Of a stretch of 5,619 nucleotides of DNA, positions 1 through 5,508 are shown piece after piece. Position 1 is the stretch's first letter. Each line of letters opens with the position of its first letter. The stretch is from Methanobacteriota archaeon (GTDB taxonomy: Archaea; Thermoplasmatota; Poseidoniia; Poseidoniales; Poseidoniaceae): contig PBXT01000019.1 in the NCBI GenBank assembly GCA_002727695.1, forward strand, positions 35,010-40,628, in the 5' to 3' direction. The notes below the pieces were generated by a model that was not told the DNA's origin, made no database searches, and was given only the letters and a program-made list of their open reading frames with translations. The translations under genes were made by a program, and so were the position numbers.

Positions 1-1773
1 CGGCTCACATTAACTCCTGATGATTCAGAAGTCAATGGTTCAGCAATAGCAGAAACCGCATTGAAAATGTCCAGAATGTTCGCATACAAGGATTACCAAA
101 TTAGTTTGCCTCCAGCAGATAATTCTAATTTAACAGAGGAAGTAATTTGGTCACACATTCCTGGACTTGCAGGAGAAGATCCTGTTGAGTACATGATTGA
201 ATTGTGTGATGCACAAAGAAGAGTCAATTTGACTCAACTAAACCTCGACCCTGAAGATTTCCAGTGGTCGTTTGCTCTAGAGGTTGGTGGTGAAAATCAG
301 GAGCTTAATTTGGACAACGATTGCGATGGACTATCTCATTCTGTGATTTCTTTGCCTGCAAGGCCAGCATGGGAAACCAACGATCCATTGAAGGTTATAG
401 TTGACACTCCAAACCGTCCAAACATATTGAAGAACGATGGTTATGATTTGACATTTAGGCTGTACCATCCAAACGAGCACAATGGTTTCACAGAATATAC
501 CGAAGAGACATTCTCGTTTTACTTTGCAACTAAGGCCTCTCTGAATATTTCCGAATTCAGGTTTGATGATGATGAAATGCAAGAAGGCTCGATTTCAATA
601 ATTTCTGCGACTGTGGGCAACATTGGCACTTCGATGGCAATTGGGGTGACCTCAACTCTAACTTGTGAAGGGGTCGAAGTTCTTGACCCTGTAATTGACC
701 ACGGATTAATGCCATCAGGTCAAACCTATGATGTGCAGTGGGAAGTTGAGAGCGACCACCTTGATTGGTGGGCGCAATCTACCGAAGTTTCTTGCGAACT
801 GCAAATGAATGGAATTGCATGGAATGGAACTCCTCTAGCACCTAGTACCGTAACTCGTGATACCACAGTCAACTCTTGGTCTCCAGGTGTTACGATTTCA
901 TTTATTGCAGTCCTTGTACTTCTAGGTGGATCTGTAGTTCTCCTTCGATTAGTCGGCCAAAATGACAAGTTCCGCCTCGCAGCTATCTATTCAGGAGTCC
1001 TTGCTCTTGGATTTGCCTTCCATCTAATGGGATTGGTTTCCAGCAATTGGGGAGGACCTGCAATCCTGTTTGTCGCAGCATTGTGGGTGTGGATAATGAC
1101 TTGGAAGTCAACAGTAGAGTTCCAACTTATTCACGAAGATTATCAACGTGCTAGAAAGGGCATCAGCACTCTTTACAGTGACCATTTCGATGTTCTATCC
1201 AATTCAAAACGCCAATTATCGATTATTCTTGCAATGCCGATATTAGGTATGATTGGTGTAATCTTAGGATTCCCACCTCAAATGAATCCAGACTCAACAA
1301 ACATGTTCTCGTTAGTCACATATTTGATTGTCGTAGTATTTGGAGTGACCTTCCTAATTTGGTACGCAAACAGAATGTATGGTTCACTCTACGGCAGATT
1401 AACAGAAGTCGAAGTACAGGCAAGCCGCATCGAGAGAGATTTGGGCGACCCTGCTAGGTTGCTGACTGAACTGGCAAGCGATGGTTTGGATATCAGTTCA
1501 ATAGTATCTCAGCCAAGATCCACGGCAGCGGCTGCCTTAGGAAATGCTCCTGAATCAATTGTAATCGATTGGGATGAGGATGTTGGCGTACTAATGGACG
1601 AAGAGGAAAACTCTCCAGAATCAATCGACATCGTTTTGGCATCCGAGGATGTTACAACTACTGAAGATTCCATCCCATTAGAGGAAATCTCTGGAGAAGA
1701 ACCTCAAAACAATATGGAAGGCATTGATGTCGAAGATTTGTTCAGCGACGAGGAGGTGGGAATCGATGACTGA
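1..1773 (+). CDS. Membrane protein with CARDB-like ectodomain, five TM segments and acidic cytoplasmic tail (5' partial)
   Basis: The reading frame is open from base 1, and no start at 61, 67 or 76 has a Shine-Dalgarno site or a signal peptide, so the true start lies upstream; 590 residues are visible. Residues about 1-295 look extracellular and beta-rich. Residues about 179-270 resemble a CARDB domain (strands around a 'VGNIGTS' turn and a 'LMPSGQTYDVQW' strand). The only four cysteines (69, 108, 222, 265) lie here, suggesting two disulfides, as do all five N-x-S/T sequons. Five hydrophobic segments follow at about 297-317, 325-347, 351-369, 405-424 and 435-455, placing the C-terminus in the cytoplasm. 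The last 84 residues contain no Lys or Arg, and the last 68 hold 27 acidic residues. The end overlaps the next gene by 8 nt, implying translational coupling. The family is not recognised. An envelope or archaellum-anchoring role is inference from position only. Confidence 0.85.
   Translation, partial: RLTLTPDDSEVNGSAIAETALKMSRMFAYKDYQISLPPADNSNLTEEVIWSHIPGLAGEDPVEYMIELCDAQRRVNLTQLNLDPEDFQWSFALEVGGENQELNLDNDCDGLSHSVISLPARPAWETNDPLKVIVDTPNRPNILKNDGYDLTFRLYHPNEHNGFTEYTEETFSFYFATKASLNISEFRFDDDEMQEGSISIISATVGNIGTSMAIGVTSTLTCEGVEVLDPVIDHGLMPSGQTYDVQWEVESDHLDWWAQSTEVSCELQMNGIAWNGTPLAPSTVTRDTTVNSWSPGVTISFIAVLVLLGGSVVLLRLVGQNDKFRLAAIYSGVLALGFAFHLMGLVSSNWGGPAILFVAALWVWIMTWKSTVEFQLIHEDYQRARKGISTLYSDHFDVLSNSKRQLSIILAMPILGMIGVILGFPPQMNPDSTNMFSLVTYLIVVVFGVTFLIWYANRMYGSLYGRLTEVEVQASRIERDLGDPARLLTELASDGLDISSIVSQPRSTAAAALGNAPESIVIDWDEDVGVLMDEEENSPESIDIVLASEDVTTTEDSIPLEEISGEEPQNNMEGIDVEDLFSDEEVGIDD
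1752..1758 (+). promoter_or_regulatory. Shine-Dalgarno site of the coiled-coil gene
   Basis: GGAGGTG lies 7 nt before ATG 1766 and is a near-perfect match to the archaeal anti-Shine-Dalgarno. It lies inside the end of the upstream gene and decides the start: in-frame TTG 1724 and ATG 1727 have no such site. Confidence 0.85.
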
Positions 1774-2737
1774 ATCAGAAGAGTATGATGTGGGGGCCTC
1801 AGACCTCGAAGACGCTCGCAGAGTGATTCGTGATTCACAGACTAGTGCGGATAGATTGATTCGTGCGAGCCGTGAACTAGAACACATCGTGTATGGAGTT
1901 TCGAGAGATGACTCATCATTAGCTGCTACCGAGTATGATATCACCGAGGCGAGGTCAAGCCTTGAGCAGCATCAACTGATGCGTGCAAGTCGCTCTGTGA
2001 GGCGTGCTGAAAAAGCTCTTAGTGACTTGGAAGAAGATGTAGTAGACCTGCGAAGGAACATTGCAATGCTAAATCGTCTGCTCAAAGAAAAAACTCTAAC
2101 TGAAGCTGAGATTGAGATTATTCTACGCCGTTTGCGAAATGCTACTGGAGCCGCTGAAGTCGGTGAAGTCGGCTATGCCGCTGAAGAAGTTGAGCAATTA
2201 ATCGGCGATCTTGTTGTAGATTCTGCAGTCGCACTCAACCCATTCTTGTTCAGAAACTTCTGGATGGGTGTCGACACACGTTGGCCGGCTGGTGGAGAAA
2301 CCGGTGTAATGATTGTCAGAATCTGTAATGACGGCACACGTCCAATTCCAGAAATGCGCCTAGCGCCACCAGTGCCAGAAGACTGGCAATGTGTCCCTGA
2401 ATCGATTGATTTGCCGATCATGCGACCAGGTGATGTCATTCTTGTCCGGTTCGAAGTAAAACCGGGGTTGCGCTTTGGATTAGACGAAATTCCACTTTCC
2501 CGTAAGTTAGCAATTCAGACAGGGTATGAAGTAGAAGCAGGACAAGTAAGAGTAACGATGCGAGTACAAAACCGCAGCATGGAAACTATCCGCGACTTAT
2601 TGTTACAACCTTGGATGCCTCCCGGCTACAAGACAAATACTCTCCCTCTGGTTGAGAAACTCTCTCCAGATGAAACCGGAGTGGTAACTATGCCACTCGT
2701 AATAGACATGGGCGATGGAGGTGAATCCACCGCCTGA
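1766..2737 (+). CDS. Coiled-coil protein with tandem NEW3/CARDB-like beta domains, function unknown
   Basis: The 323-residue protein starts at ATG 1766 behind a strong Shine-Dalgarno site and overlaps the preceding gene in ATGACTGA. Residues about 10-155 are almost wholly helical and heptad-like, rich in Glu, Arg, Leu and Ala, and probably form a long coiled coil broken near 105-112 and 126-136. Residues about 165-318 are beta-rich and read as two sandwich domains. The first ('VRICNDGTRPIPEMRL', then a Pro-Glu-Asp-Trp turn and 'MRPGDVILVRFEV') and the second ('MRVQNRSMETIRDLLL', then 'LSPDETGVVTMPL') each follow the pattern of NEW3/CARDB-type Ig-like domains. There is no signal peptide or membrane segment, so it is predicted cytosolic, which is unusual for such folds. 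It may bind the acidic tail of the upstream membrane protein; that is inference. The family is not recognised. Confidence 0.85.
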   Translation: MTESEEYDVGASDLEDARRVIRDSQTSADRLIRASRELEHIVYGVSRDDSSLAATEYDITEARSSLEQHQLMRASRSVRRAEKALSDLEEDVVDLRRNIAMLNRLLKEKTLTEAEIEIILRRLRNATGAAEVGEVGYAAEEVEQLIGDLVVDSAVALNPFLFRNFWMGVDTRWPAGGETGVMIVRICNDGTRPIPEMRLAPPVPEDWQCVPESIDLPIMRPGDVILVRFEVKPGLRFGLDEIPLSRKLAIQTGYEVEAGQVRVTMRVQNRSMETIRDLLLQPWMPPGYKTNTLPLVEKLSPDETGVVTMPLVIDMGDGGESTA

Positions 2738-2743
2738 TCATTT

Positions 2744-2776
2744 TCCACCCTGCGGCGGTTGAGCCGATAGGGAGGA
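2744..2776 (+). other. Imperfect hairpin between the coiled-coil gene and the first archaellin
   Basis: CCCT 2748-2751 pairs with AGGG 2769-2772, and CGGC 2753-2756 pairs with GCCG 2763-2766 around a 6-nt loop. The stem extends past an A-A mismatch through TCC 2744-2746 with GGA 2774-2776. No T-run follows, so it is not a clear terminator. It may be a leader structure or a 3' end-protecting stem for the upstream pair. The rest of 2738-2815 shows no convincing archaeal TATA box. Confidence 0.4.
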
Positions 2777-2787
2777 TGTAGAGATAC

Positions 2788-2809
2788 AAAAAAAGAAAAA
2801 AAGAGGTGA
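2788..2809 (+). promoter_or_regulatory. A-rich leader and Shine-Dalgarno site of the first archaellin
   Basis: Two exact copies of AAAAAAAG (2788-2795 and 2796-2803) run into GAGGTGA (2803-2809), which is 6 nt before ATG 2816. The tract is nearly pure purine and should be unstructured. That fits high translation of an abundant filament subunit; the role is inferred. It selects ATG 2816 over the in-frame ATG 2831. Confidence 0.7.
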
Positions 2810-2815
2810 AAACCA

Positions 2816-3391
2816 ATGCAGAAGAAAAATATGAACGAAGAAAACAACGATTGGGGGTCAATCGGTATTGGTGCAATGATTGTATTCATTGCGCTAATTC
2901 TGGTTGCCGCAGTCGCGAGTGCAGTTATCATCCAGACGGGTGAGAAGTTGCAGCAAAACGCACAACAGTCGGGAAGCGACACGCAACAGGAAATTTCGGG
3001 TAAAATCTCGATTATTACTGTCTGGGTCGGTGACCAAGGAACAGCTGGTGCTGAAGAGATCACAATGGTCTTTGAATTAGCACCTGGATCAGAGCCAATT
3101 GCAGATACTGCAGTCCACTGGGCTGTAATTTGTGATGACGGCGCTGGTACTCCTTCAGTTGTTGACGGCGATTTGTCAGCAGCAACAGAACTAGACGGTG
3201 CAACAGCAGTAGCACAATTTGACCCAGGAGAAACCTACATGATCGACCTAGTCGTTGGTGGCGGTGCTGGTGCAACATGTGCTCCTGCGCTAAATGAAGA
3301 GCACTCTATGGTAATCTCCGCTAACGGCGGCGGTTCAACCTATGAGACTCTATACTACCAGAGCACAACCCAAGGAGACCAAGTTGTTTGA
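2816..3391 (+). CDS. arlB1: Archaellin (archaeal flagellin) preprotein, first copy
   Basis: The 191-residue filament subunit has a short hydrophilic leader (residues 1-14, ending Asn-Asp-Trp-Gly), then the archaellin signature 'SIGIGAMIVFIALILVAA' forming a hydrophobic helix to about 38, then a Gln-rich helical stretch to about 65. By alignment with known archaellins, the preflagellin peptidase (ArlK/FlaK class) would cut after Gly14. The remainder is a beta-rich outer domain with two cysteines (106, 155) and a C-terminal 'GGGSTYETLY' strand like the terminal segment of other archaellins. Length is typical. The -2 and -3 residues (Trp, Asp) differ from the usual basic or charged pair. No N-x-S/T sequon is present. 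The start is chosen by GAGGTGA 6 nt upstream. The numbering B1 is positional only, and whether it is the major subunit is unknown. Confidence 0.95.
   Translation: MQKKNMNEENNDWGSIGIGAMIVFIALILVAAVASAVIIQTGEKLQQNAQQSGSDTQQEISGKISIITVWVGDQGTAGAEEITMVFELAPGSEPIADTAVHWAVICDDGAGTPSVVDGDLSAATELDGATAVAQFDPGETYMIDLVVGGGAGATCAPALNEEHSMVISANGGGSTYETLYYQSTTQGDQVV
2855..3010 (+). repeat. Archaellin N-terminal module, copy 1
   Basis: This segment encodes ArlB1 residues 14-65. It aligns without gaps to 3439-3594: 33 of 156 bases differ but only one codon changes the residue (Ser to Thr). It is a direct repeat made by gene duplication. Confidence 0.9.
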
Positions 3392-3397
3392 GGTGAT
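3390..3397 (+). promoter_or_regulatory. Shine-Dalgarno site of the second archaellin, overlapping the arlB1 stop
   Basis: GAGGTGAT overlaps the TGA stop of arlB1 by two bases and is 5 nt from ATG 3403. The overlap should couple translation of the two archaellins. An out-of-frame ATG at 3399 is only 1 nt from the site and opens a five-codon frame, so it is not chosen. Confidence 0.85.
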
Positions 3398-3402
3398 TAT
3401 GA

Positions 3403-3975
3403 ATGAAGAAGAATAACGAAATTAAGAATGATGAAATCGGTTCTATTGGTATCGGTGCAATGATTGTATTCATTGCACTAATTCTTGTGGCAGCAGTCGC
3501 TTCCGCAGTGATCATCCAAACCGGTGAGAAATTACAGCAAAACGCACAACAGACTGGTTCTGATACTCAGCAAGAGATTTCAGGAAAGATTTCAGTCAAC
3601 TCAATATTTGTGTTTGACGATGCAGCATCTTACCTAATGTACTTCGAAACCGCTCCAGGTTCTGAAGTTCTAGATGAAGCTACGACAGATTTCCAGATGA
3701 CCTGTGAAACTGCAGGTGGAGCATACCAGTATGTTTCTGGAACCTTCGCAGCAGCAACTGATGTTGATGATGTCGGTGGTGCAGCAGTTGGTAACAACCT
3801 ACAGCCTGGTACAACATATGCGCTTGTAATGAACGCAGCACCTGGTGACGATTGCTCAGCAACATCCGTAGGTATCAACTCTGAAATCACACTTTGGATA
3901 CACGTTGAAGGCGGAGGCTCTACTTACGAGACTCTGTACATCACAGATACTACCAGAGGATCACTAGTTATCTGA
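3403..3975 (+). CDS. arlB2: Archaellin (archaeal flagellin) preprotein, second copy
   Basis: The 190-residue filament subunit lies 11 nt after arlB1 and is certainly cotranscribed with it. The leader is residues 1-13 (ending Asp-Glu-Ile-Gly), with predicted cleavage after Gly13, followed by the same hydrophobic helix as ArlB1. Residues 13-64 match ArlB1 residues 14-65 at 51 of 52 positions. From about 65 to 165 the two differ strongly, which is the surface-exposed outer domain. They converge again at the C-terminal 'GGGSTYETLY' (170-179). Cysteines 101 and 151 sit at positions equivalent to the ArlB1 pair, so a conserved disulfide is plausible. No N-x-S/T sequon is present. The gene probably arose by an old tandem duplication, with the polymerising core under purifying selection and the outer face free to change. 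A stem-loop follows the stop. Confidence 0.95.
   Translation: MKKNNEIKNDEIGSIGIGAMIVFIALILVAAVASAVIIQTGEKLQQNAQQTGSDTQQEISGKISVNSIFVFDDAASYLMYFETAPGSEVLDEATTDFQMTCETAGGAYQYVSGTFAAATDVDDVGGAAVGNNLQPGTTYALVMNAAPGDDCSATSVGINSEITLWIHVEGGGSTYETLYITDTTRGSLVI
3439..3594 (+). repeat. Archaellin N-terminal module, copy 2
   Basis: This is the second copy of the module at 2855-3010, encoding ArlB2 residues 13-64. The silent differences spread over 27 codons argue against recent gene conversion. Confidence 0.9.
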
Positions 3976-3982
3976 TTCGAAC

Positions 3983-4021
3983 TGAACCCCAAACAGTTAC
4001 TTTTCGAAGTACTGGGGTTCA
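3983..4021 (+). terminator. Stem-loop after the archaellin genes, possible partial terminator or processing site
   Basis: TGAACCCCA (3983-3991) pairs exactly with TGGGGTTCA (4013-4021). Inside, TACTT (3998-4002) pairs with AAGTA (4007-4011) around a TTCG tetraloop. In an alternative fold the inner stem extends by CAG/CTG past one bulged T. It begins 8 nt after the arlB2 stop and ends 22 nt before the next start. No T-run follows, so full termination is doubtful. In other archaea, such as Methanococcus, abundant archaellin transcripts end near this point with low read-through into the motor genes. The same role here, as attenuator or 3' end stabiliser, is inference. Confidence 0.55.
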
Positions 4022-4030
4022 ATGAGAATT

Positions 4031-4037
4031 AGGAGGT
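4031..4037 (+). promoter_or_regulatory. Shine-Dalgarno site of the arlC/D/E-like gene
   Basis: AGGAGGT lies 6 nt before ATG 4044, close to the archaeal consensus. It is outside the preceding stem-loop, so the ribosome site stays free on read-through transcripts. Confidence 0.8.
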
Positions 4038-4043
4038 ACTGAA

Positions 4044-4865
4044 ATGGCATGGCCATTCGGTAGCAGTGAAAAGTCTGGGGAAGGCCCTAGCGACCTCTCT
4101 GAGGAGCGCTTGCGCGTTATGTCAAACATAGCGATTGAGCAAGTTCCTATGCCTGAACAAGGCGAATTAACAGAAGATGACGCTTGGACAATTTCCCCTG
4201 GGCCTACAAGGGCTAGACTCAACAGTTCCGGATCTATTCCGGGTGCAGCAGCAGCAGCTCCAGCACAAGCACAGGCTAATGTCGATACATCGGGTCTTGA
4301 GCGACTGATTTCCAGTCGCATCGATCTGGTTGAGGATATTCTCAACCGAGTCGAAAACAGACTTGAAGACGGCGTTGTCTCACACGCTGGTGAAGCAGGT
4401 TCTGCAGATGCAATGTCGGGTGAAGTTGAACTTGGTGAAGGCGATACTATCGTTACAGCCTCGGGAGAAGTCATCTCAGCATCTGGTTCAGACCGTCTGA
4501 AAACTGATGATGCAGCACCTCTACTGGAATTGTATGAGGCTCAAGCCTTAGCATCTAATCCATTCCTAATCGCTCCGGCGCACTTAGGTGATGGTGCTGA
4601 TGGAACAGTCGGTGCACCGACTGTAGCAGCATTACTGCTTGACAATCTGACAGGTATGGCGGCAGTCTCCTTCACTCAGAAGGCGATGAGTTCCGGCATG
4701 CTAAGTGCAGATGAAGGCAGGCTTGTTTTGGCAATTGTTCAAATGGCTGCTCCTGGTGATACAGAGAGCGCATTAGAGGACCATTTGCCACACAGAGAGT
4801 TGCTAACATTCTCTGCCCTAATCTCCAATTGGAGAAGGGCTAGAGCACTCAGAGGTGGAGAGTGA
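4044..4865 (+). CDS. ArlC/D/E-like archaellum cytoplasmic switch protein
   Basis: The 273-residue soluble protein has no signal peptide or membrane segment. The N-terminal part (1-60) is charged. An Ala/Pro/Gln-rich linker (about 66-79) leads to a short amphipathic helix or coiled coil (about 82-110, 'LERLISSRIDLVEDIL'), then a low-complexity acidic stretch (about 115-150). The C-terminal part (about 155-270) resembles the FlaD/FlaE domain: a helix starting 'LLELYEAQ', an 'AALLLDNLTGMAAVSFTQKA' segment like the central helices of the family, and the typical late 'LEDHLPHRELLTFSALI' pattern of Asp-His followed by a hydrophobic helix. Known ArlC/D/E proteins form a cytoplasmic ring around the motor and receive chemotaxis input through CheF. 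A single gene here suggests one protein or fusion does the work of several, as in haloarchaeal ArlCE; further copies could lie outside the window. Position between arlB and arlF supports the call. Confidence 0.8.
   Translation: MAWPFGSSEKSGEGPSDLSEERLRVMSNIAIEQVPMPEQGELTEDDAWTISPGPTRARLNSSGSIPGAAAAAPAQAQANVDTSGLERLISSRIDLVEDILNRVENRLEDGVVSHAGEAGSADAMSGEVELGEGDTIVTASGEVISASGSDRLKTDDAAPLLELYEAQALASNPFLIAPAHLGDGADGTVGAPTVAALLLDNLTGMAAVSFTQKAMSSGMLSADEGRLVLAIVQMAAPGDTESALEDHLPHRELLTFSALISNWRRARALRGGE
4852..4857 (+). promoter_or_regulatory. Shine-Dalgarno site of arlF
   Basis: GAGGTG sits 9 nt before ATG 4867, inside the last codons of the preceding gene. It favours ATG 4867 over the in-frame GTG at 4855, which overlaps this site and has no good site of its own. 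Confidence 0.65.
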
Positions 4866-4866
4866 A

Positions 4867-5508
4867 ATGGGTAGCGTAGCAGTTGGAGCGATGGTGGTAG
4901 GAACCTCATTGCTAGTAGTATTCGCATTAGCGATGGCTACTCTCGAAGCGCAAGTGGATGATTCCATAGCGCAAATCGAGGCATCTGCTGAACCCGTTGC
5001 ACAATTTACCATTGAGAACGCCAATAACGTTGAGGGAGCAGTGGTGTCATACACAATTAACAACGGCGGAGCCAACTACACAGCTGGCCAAGTCGAAGTG
5101 AATGGCAGTGCAGGCTCCTTCCTCGCGGACCTTGTGATCTCCGGAGGTACGGTTACTGGATTGAATATCCTTAACCACGGATCATCGTATCTCTACACCT
5201 CCTCGTACTTCTTGGAGGTCACAGGTCCTAACACTGGTACGAACCTAAACATTTCAGCAACGCTTGGAAATTTGGTTTATCTGAATGTTACCAATGAAGG
5301 TAGCACTGATTTTGACACTGATTTTGCTTGGCTGTTTACTGATGGGGGTTCACCAATAAATCTCTCAGACGGACATGAAGGATATCAACCAACTATCATT
5401 TTCCCTGGAGAGACTTTCCAATTCTACTACGACAGCGGGGCGCAGTCGACTGTTACTCGCCTAGCTCTTACCATTGACGGCCAGACCAAGGCAGCAACAG
5501 TTCTCTGA
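4867..5508 (+). CDS. arlF: ArlF-like archaellum stator protein with inserted repeats
   Basis: The 213-residue protein starts 1 nt after the previous stop. A single N-terminal membrane helix (about 5-26, after 'MGSVAVGAM') is followed by a helical linker (27-42) and a beta-rich external domain. In ArlF, a pseudoperiplasmic beta-sandwich binds the cell envelope (the S-layer in species studied) and fixes the motor. The expected sandwich is seen in 'AQFTIENA' (45-52), 'GNLVYLNVTNEGSTDFD' (134-150), 'IIFPGETFQFYYDS' (177-190) and 'VTRLALTIDG' (196-205). Between the first and second of these lies an extra block (about 55-134) of two diverged repeats, making the protein longer than the roughly 130-170 residues usual for ArlF. 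Five N-x-S/T sequons (70, 79, 128, 140, 165) lie outside the membrane. An extra start GTG at 4855 would add four residues. The call rests on topology, strand pattern and gene order. Confidence 0.82.
   Translation: MGSVAVGAMVVGTSLLVVFALAMATLEAQVDDSIAQIEASAEPVAQFTIENANNVEGAVVSYTINNGGANYTAGQVEVNGSAGSFLADLVISGGTVTGLNILNHGSSYLYTSSYFLEVTGPNTGTNLNISATLGNLVYLNVTNEGSTDFDTDFAWLFTDGGSPINLSDGHEGYQPTIIFPGETFQFYYDSGAQSTVTRLALTIDGQTKAATVL
5044..5151 (+). repeat. GxxY-type protein repeat A within arlF
   Basis: This encodes ArlF residues 60-95. The core 'INNGGANY' then 'EVNG' matches repeat B as I-x-N-x-G-[AS]-x-Y followed by E-V-x-G. The layout recalls the Gly-x-Gly-Tyr repeats of marine viral and bacterial structural proteins (from memory, not searched). 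Confidence 0.55.
5152..5268 (+). repeat. GxxY-type protein repeat B within arlF
   Basis: This encodes ArlF residues 96-134, adjoining repeat A. The core is 'ILNHGSSY' then 'EVTG', with three extra residues between the two motifs. DNA similarity between the repeats is low, so the duplication is old or the unit was acquired as a pair. Confidence 0.55.

Noticed and set aside
1724..1765. An earlier TTG start for the coiled-coil gene
   Set aside because: It would lengthen the overlap with the membrane-protein gene to 50 nt and has no Shine-Dalgarno site, while ATG 1766 has an excellent one.
2626..3063. A 145-codon open frame on the minus strand spanning the arlB1 leader and start
   Set aside because: It lies opposite well-supported genes and its low-complexity Phe/Ser-rich product is the complement of the A-rich leader and the archaellin helix. 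It is a shadow frame.
2752..3345. Similarity between CGGCGGTTGAGCCGAT in the leader hairpin (from 2753) and CGGCGGTTCAACCTAT near the arlB1 end (from 3328)
   Set aside because: The match is short and imperfect, and the second copy is explained by the conserved Gly-Gly-Ser-Thr-Tyr codons. It is not evidence of a mobile or regulatory repeat.
3399..3416. A five-codon open frame (ATG AAT GAA GAA GAA TAA) before arlB2
   Set aside because: The ATG is only 1 nt from the Shine-Dalgarno site, and the overlap with the arlB2 start is best explained by chance.
4243..4276. GCA-rich run in the arlC/D/E-like gene
   Set aside because: It encodes the Ala-rich linker in frame, with mixed codons after the first few units. 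It is an ordinary low-complexity linker rather than a microsatellite of note.
4019..4474. A 151-codon minus-strand open frame opposite the arlC/D/E-like gene
   Set aside because: Its Ser/Pro/Ala-rich product reflects codon bias of the sense gene, and no family features are visible.
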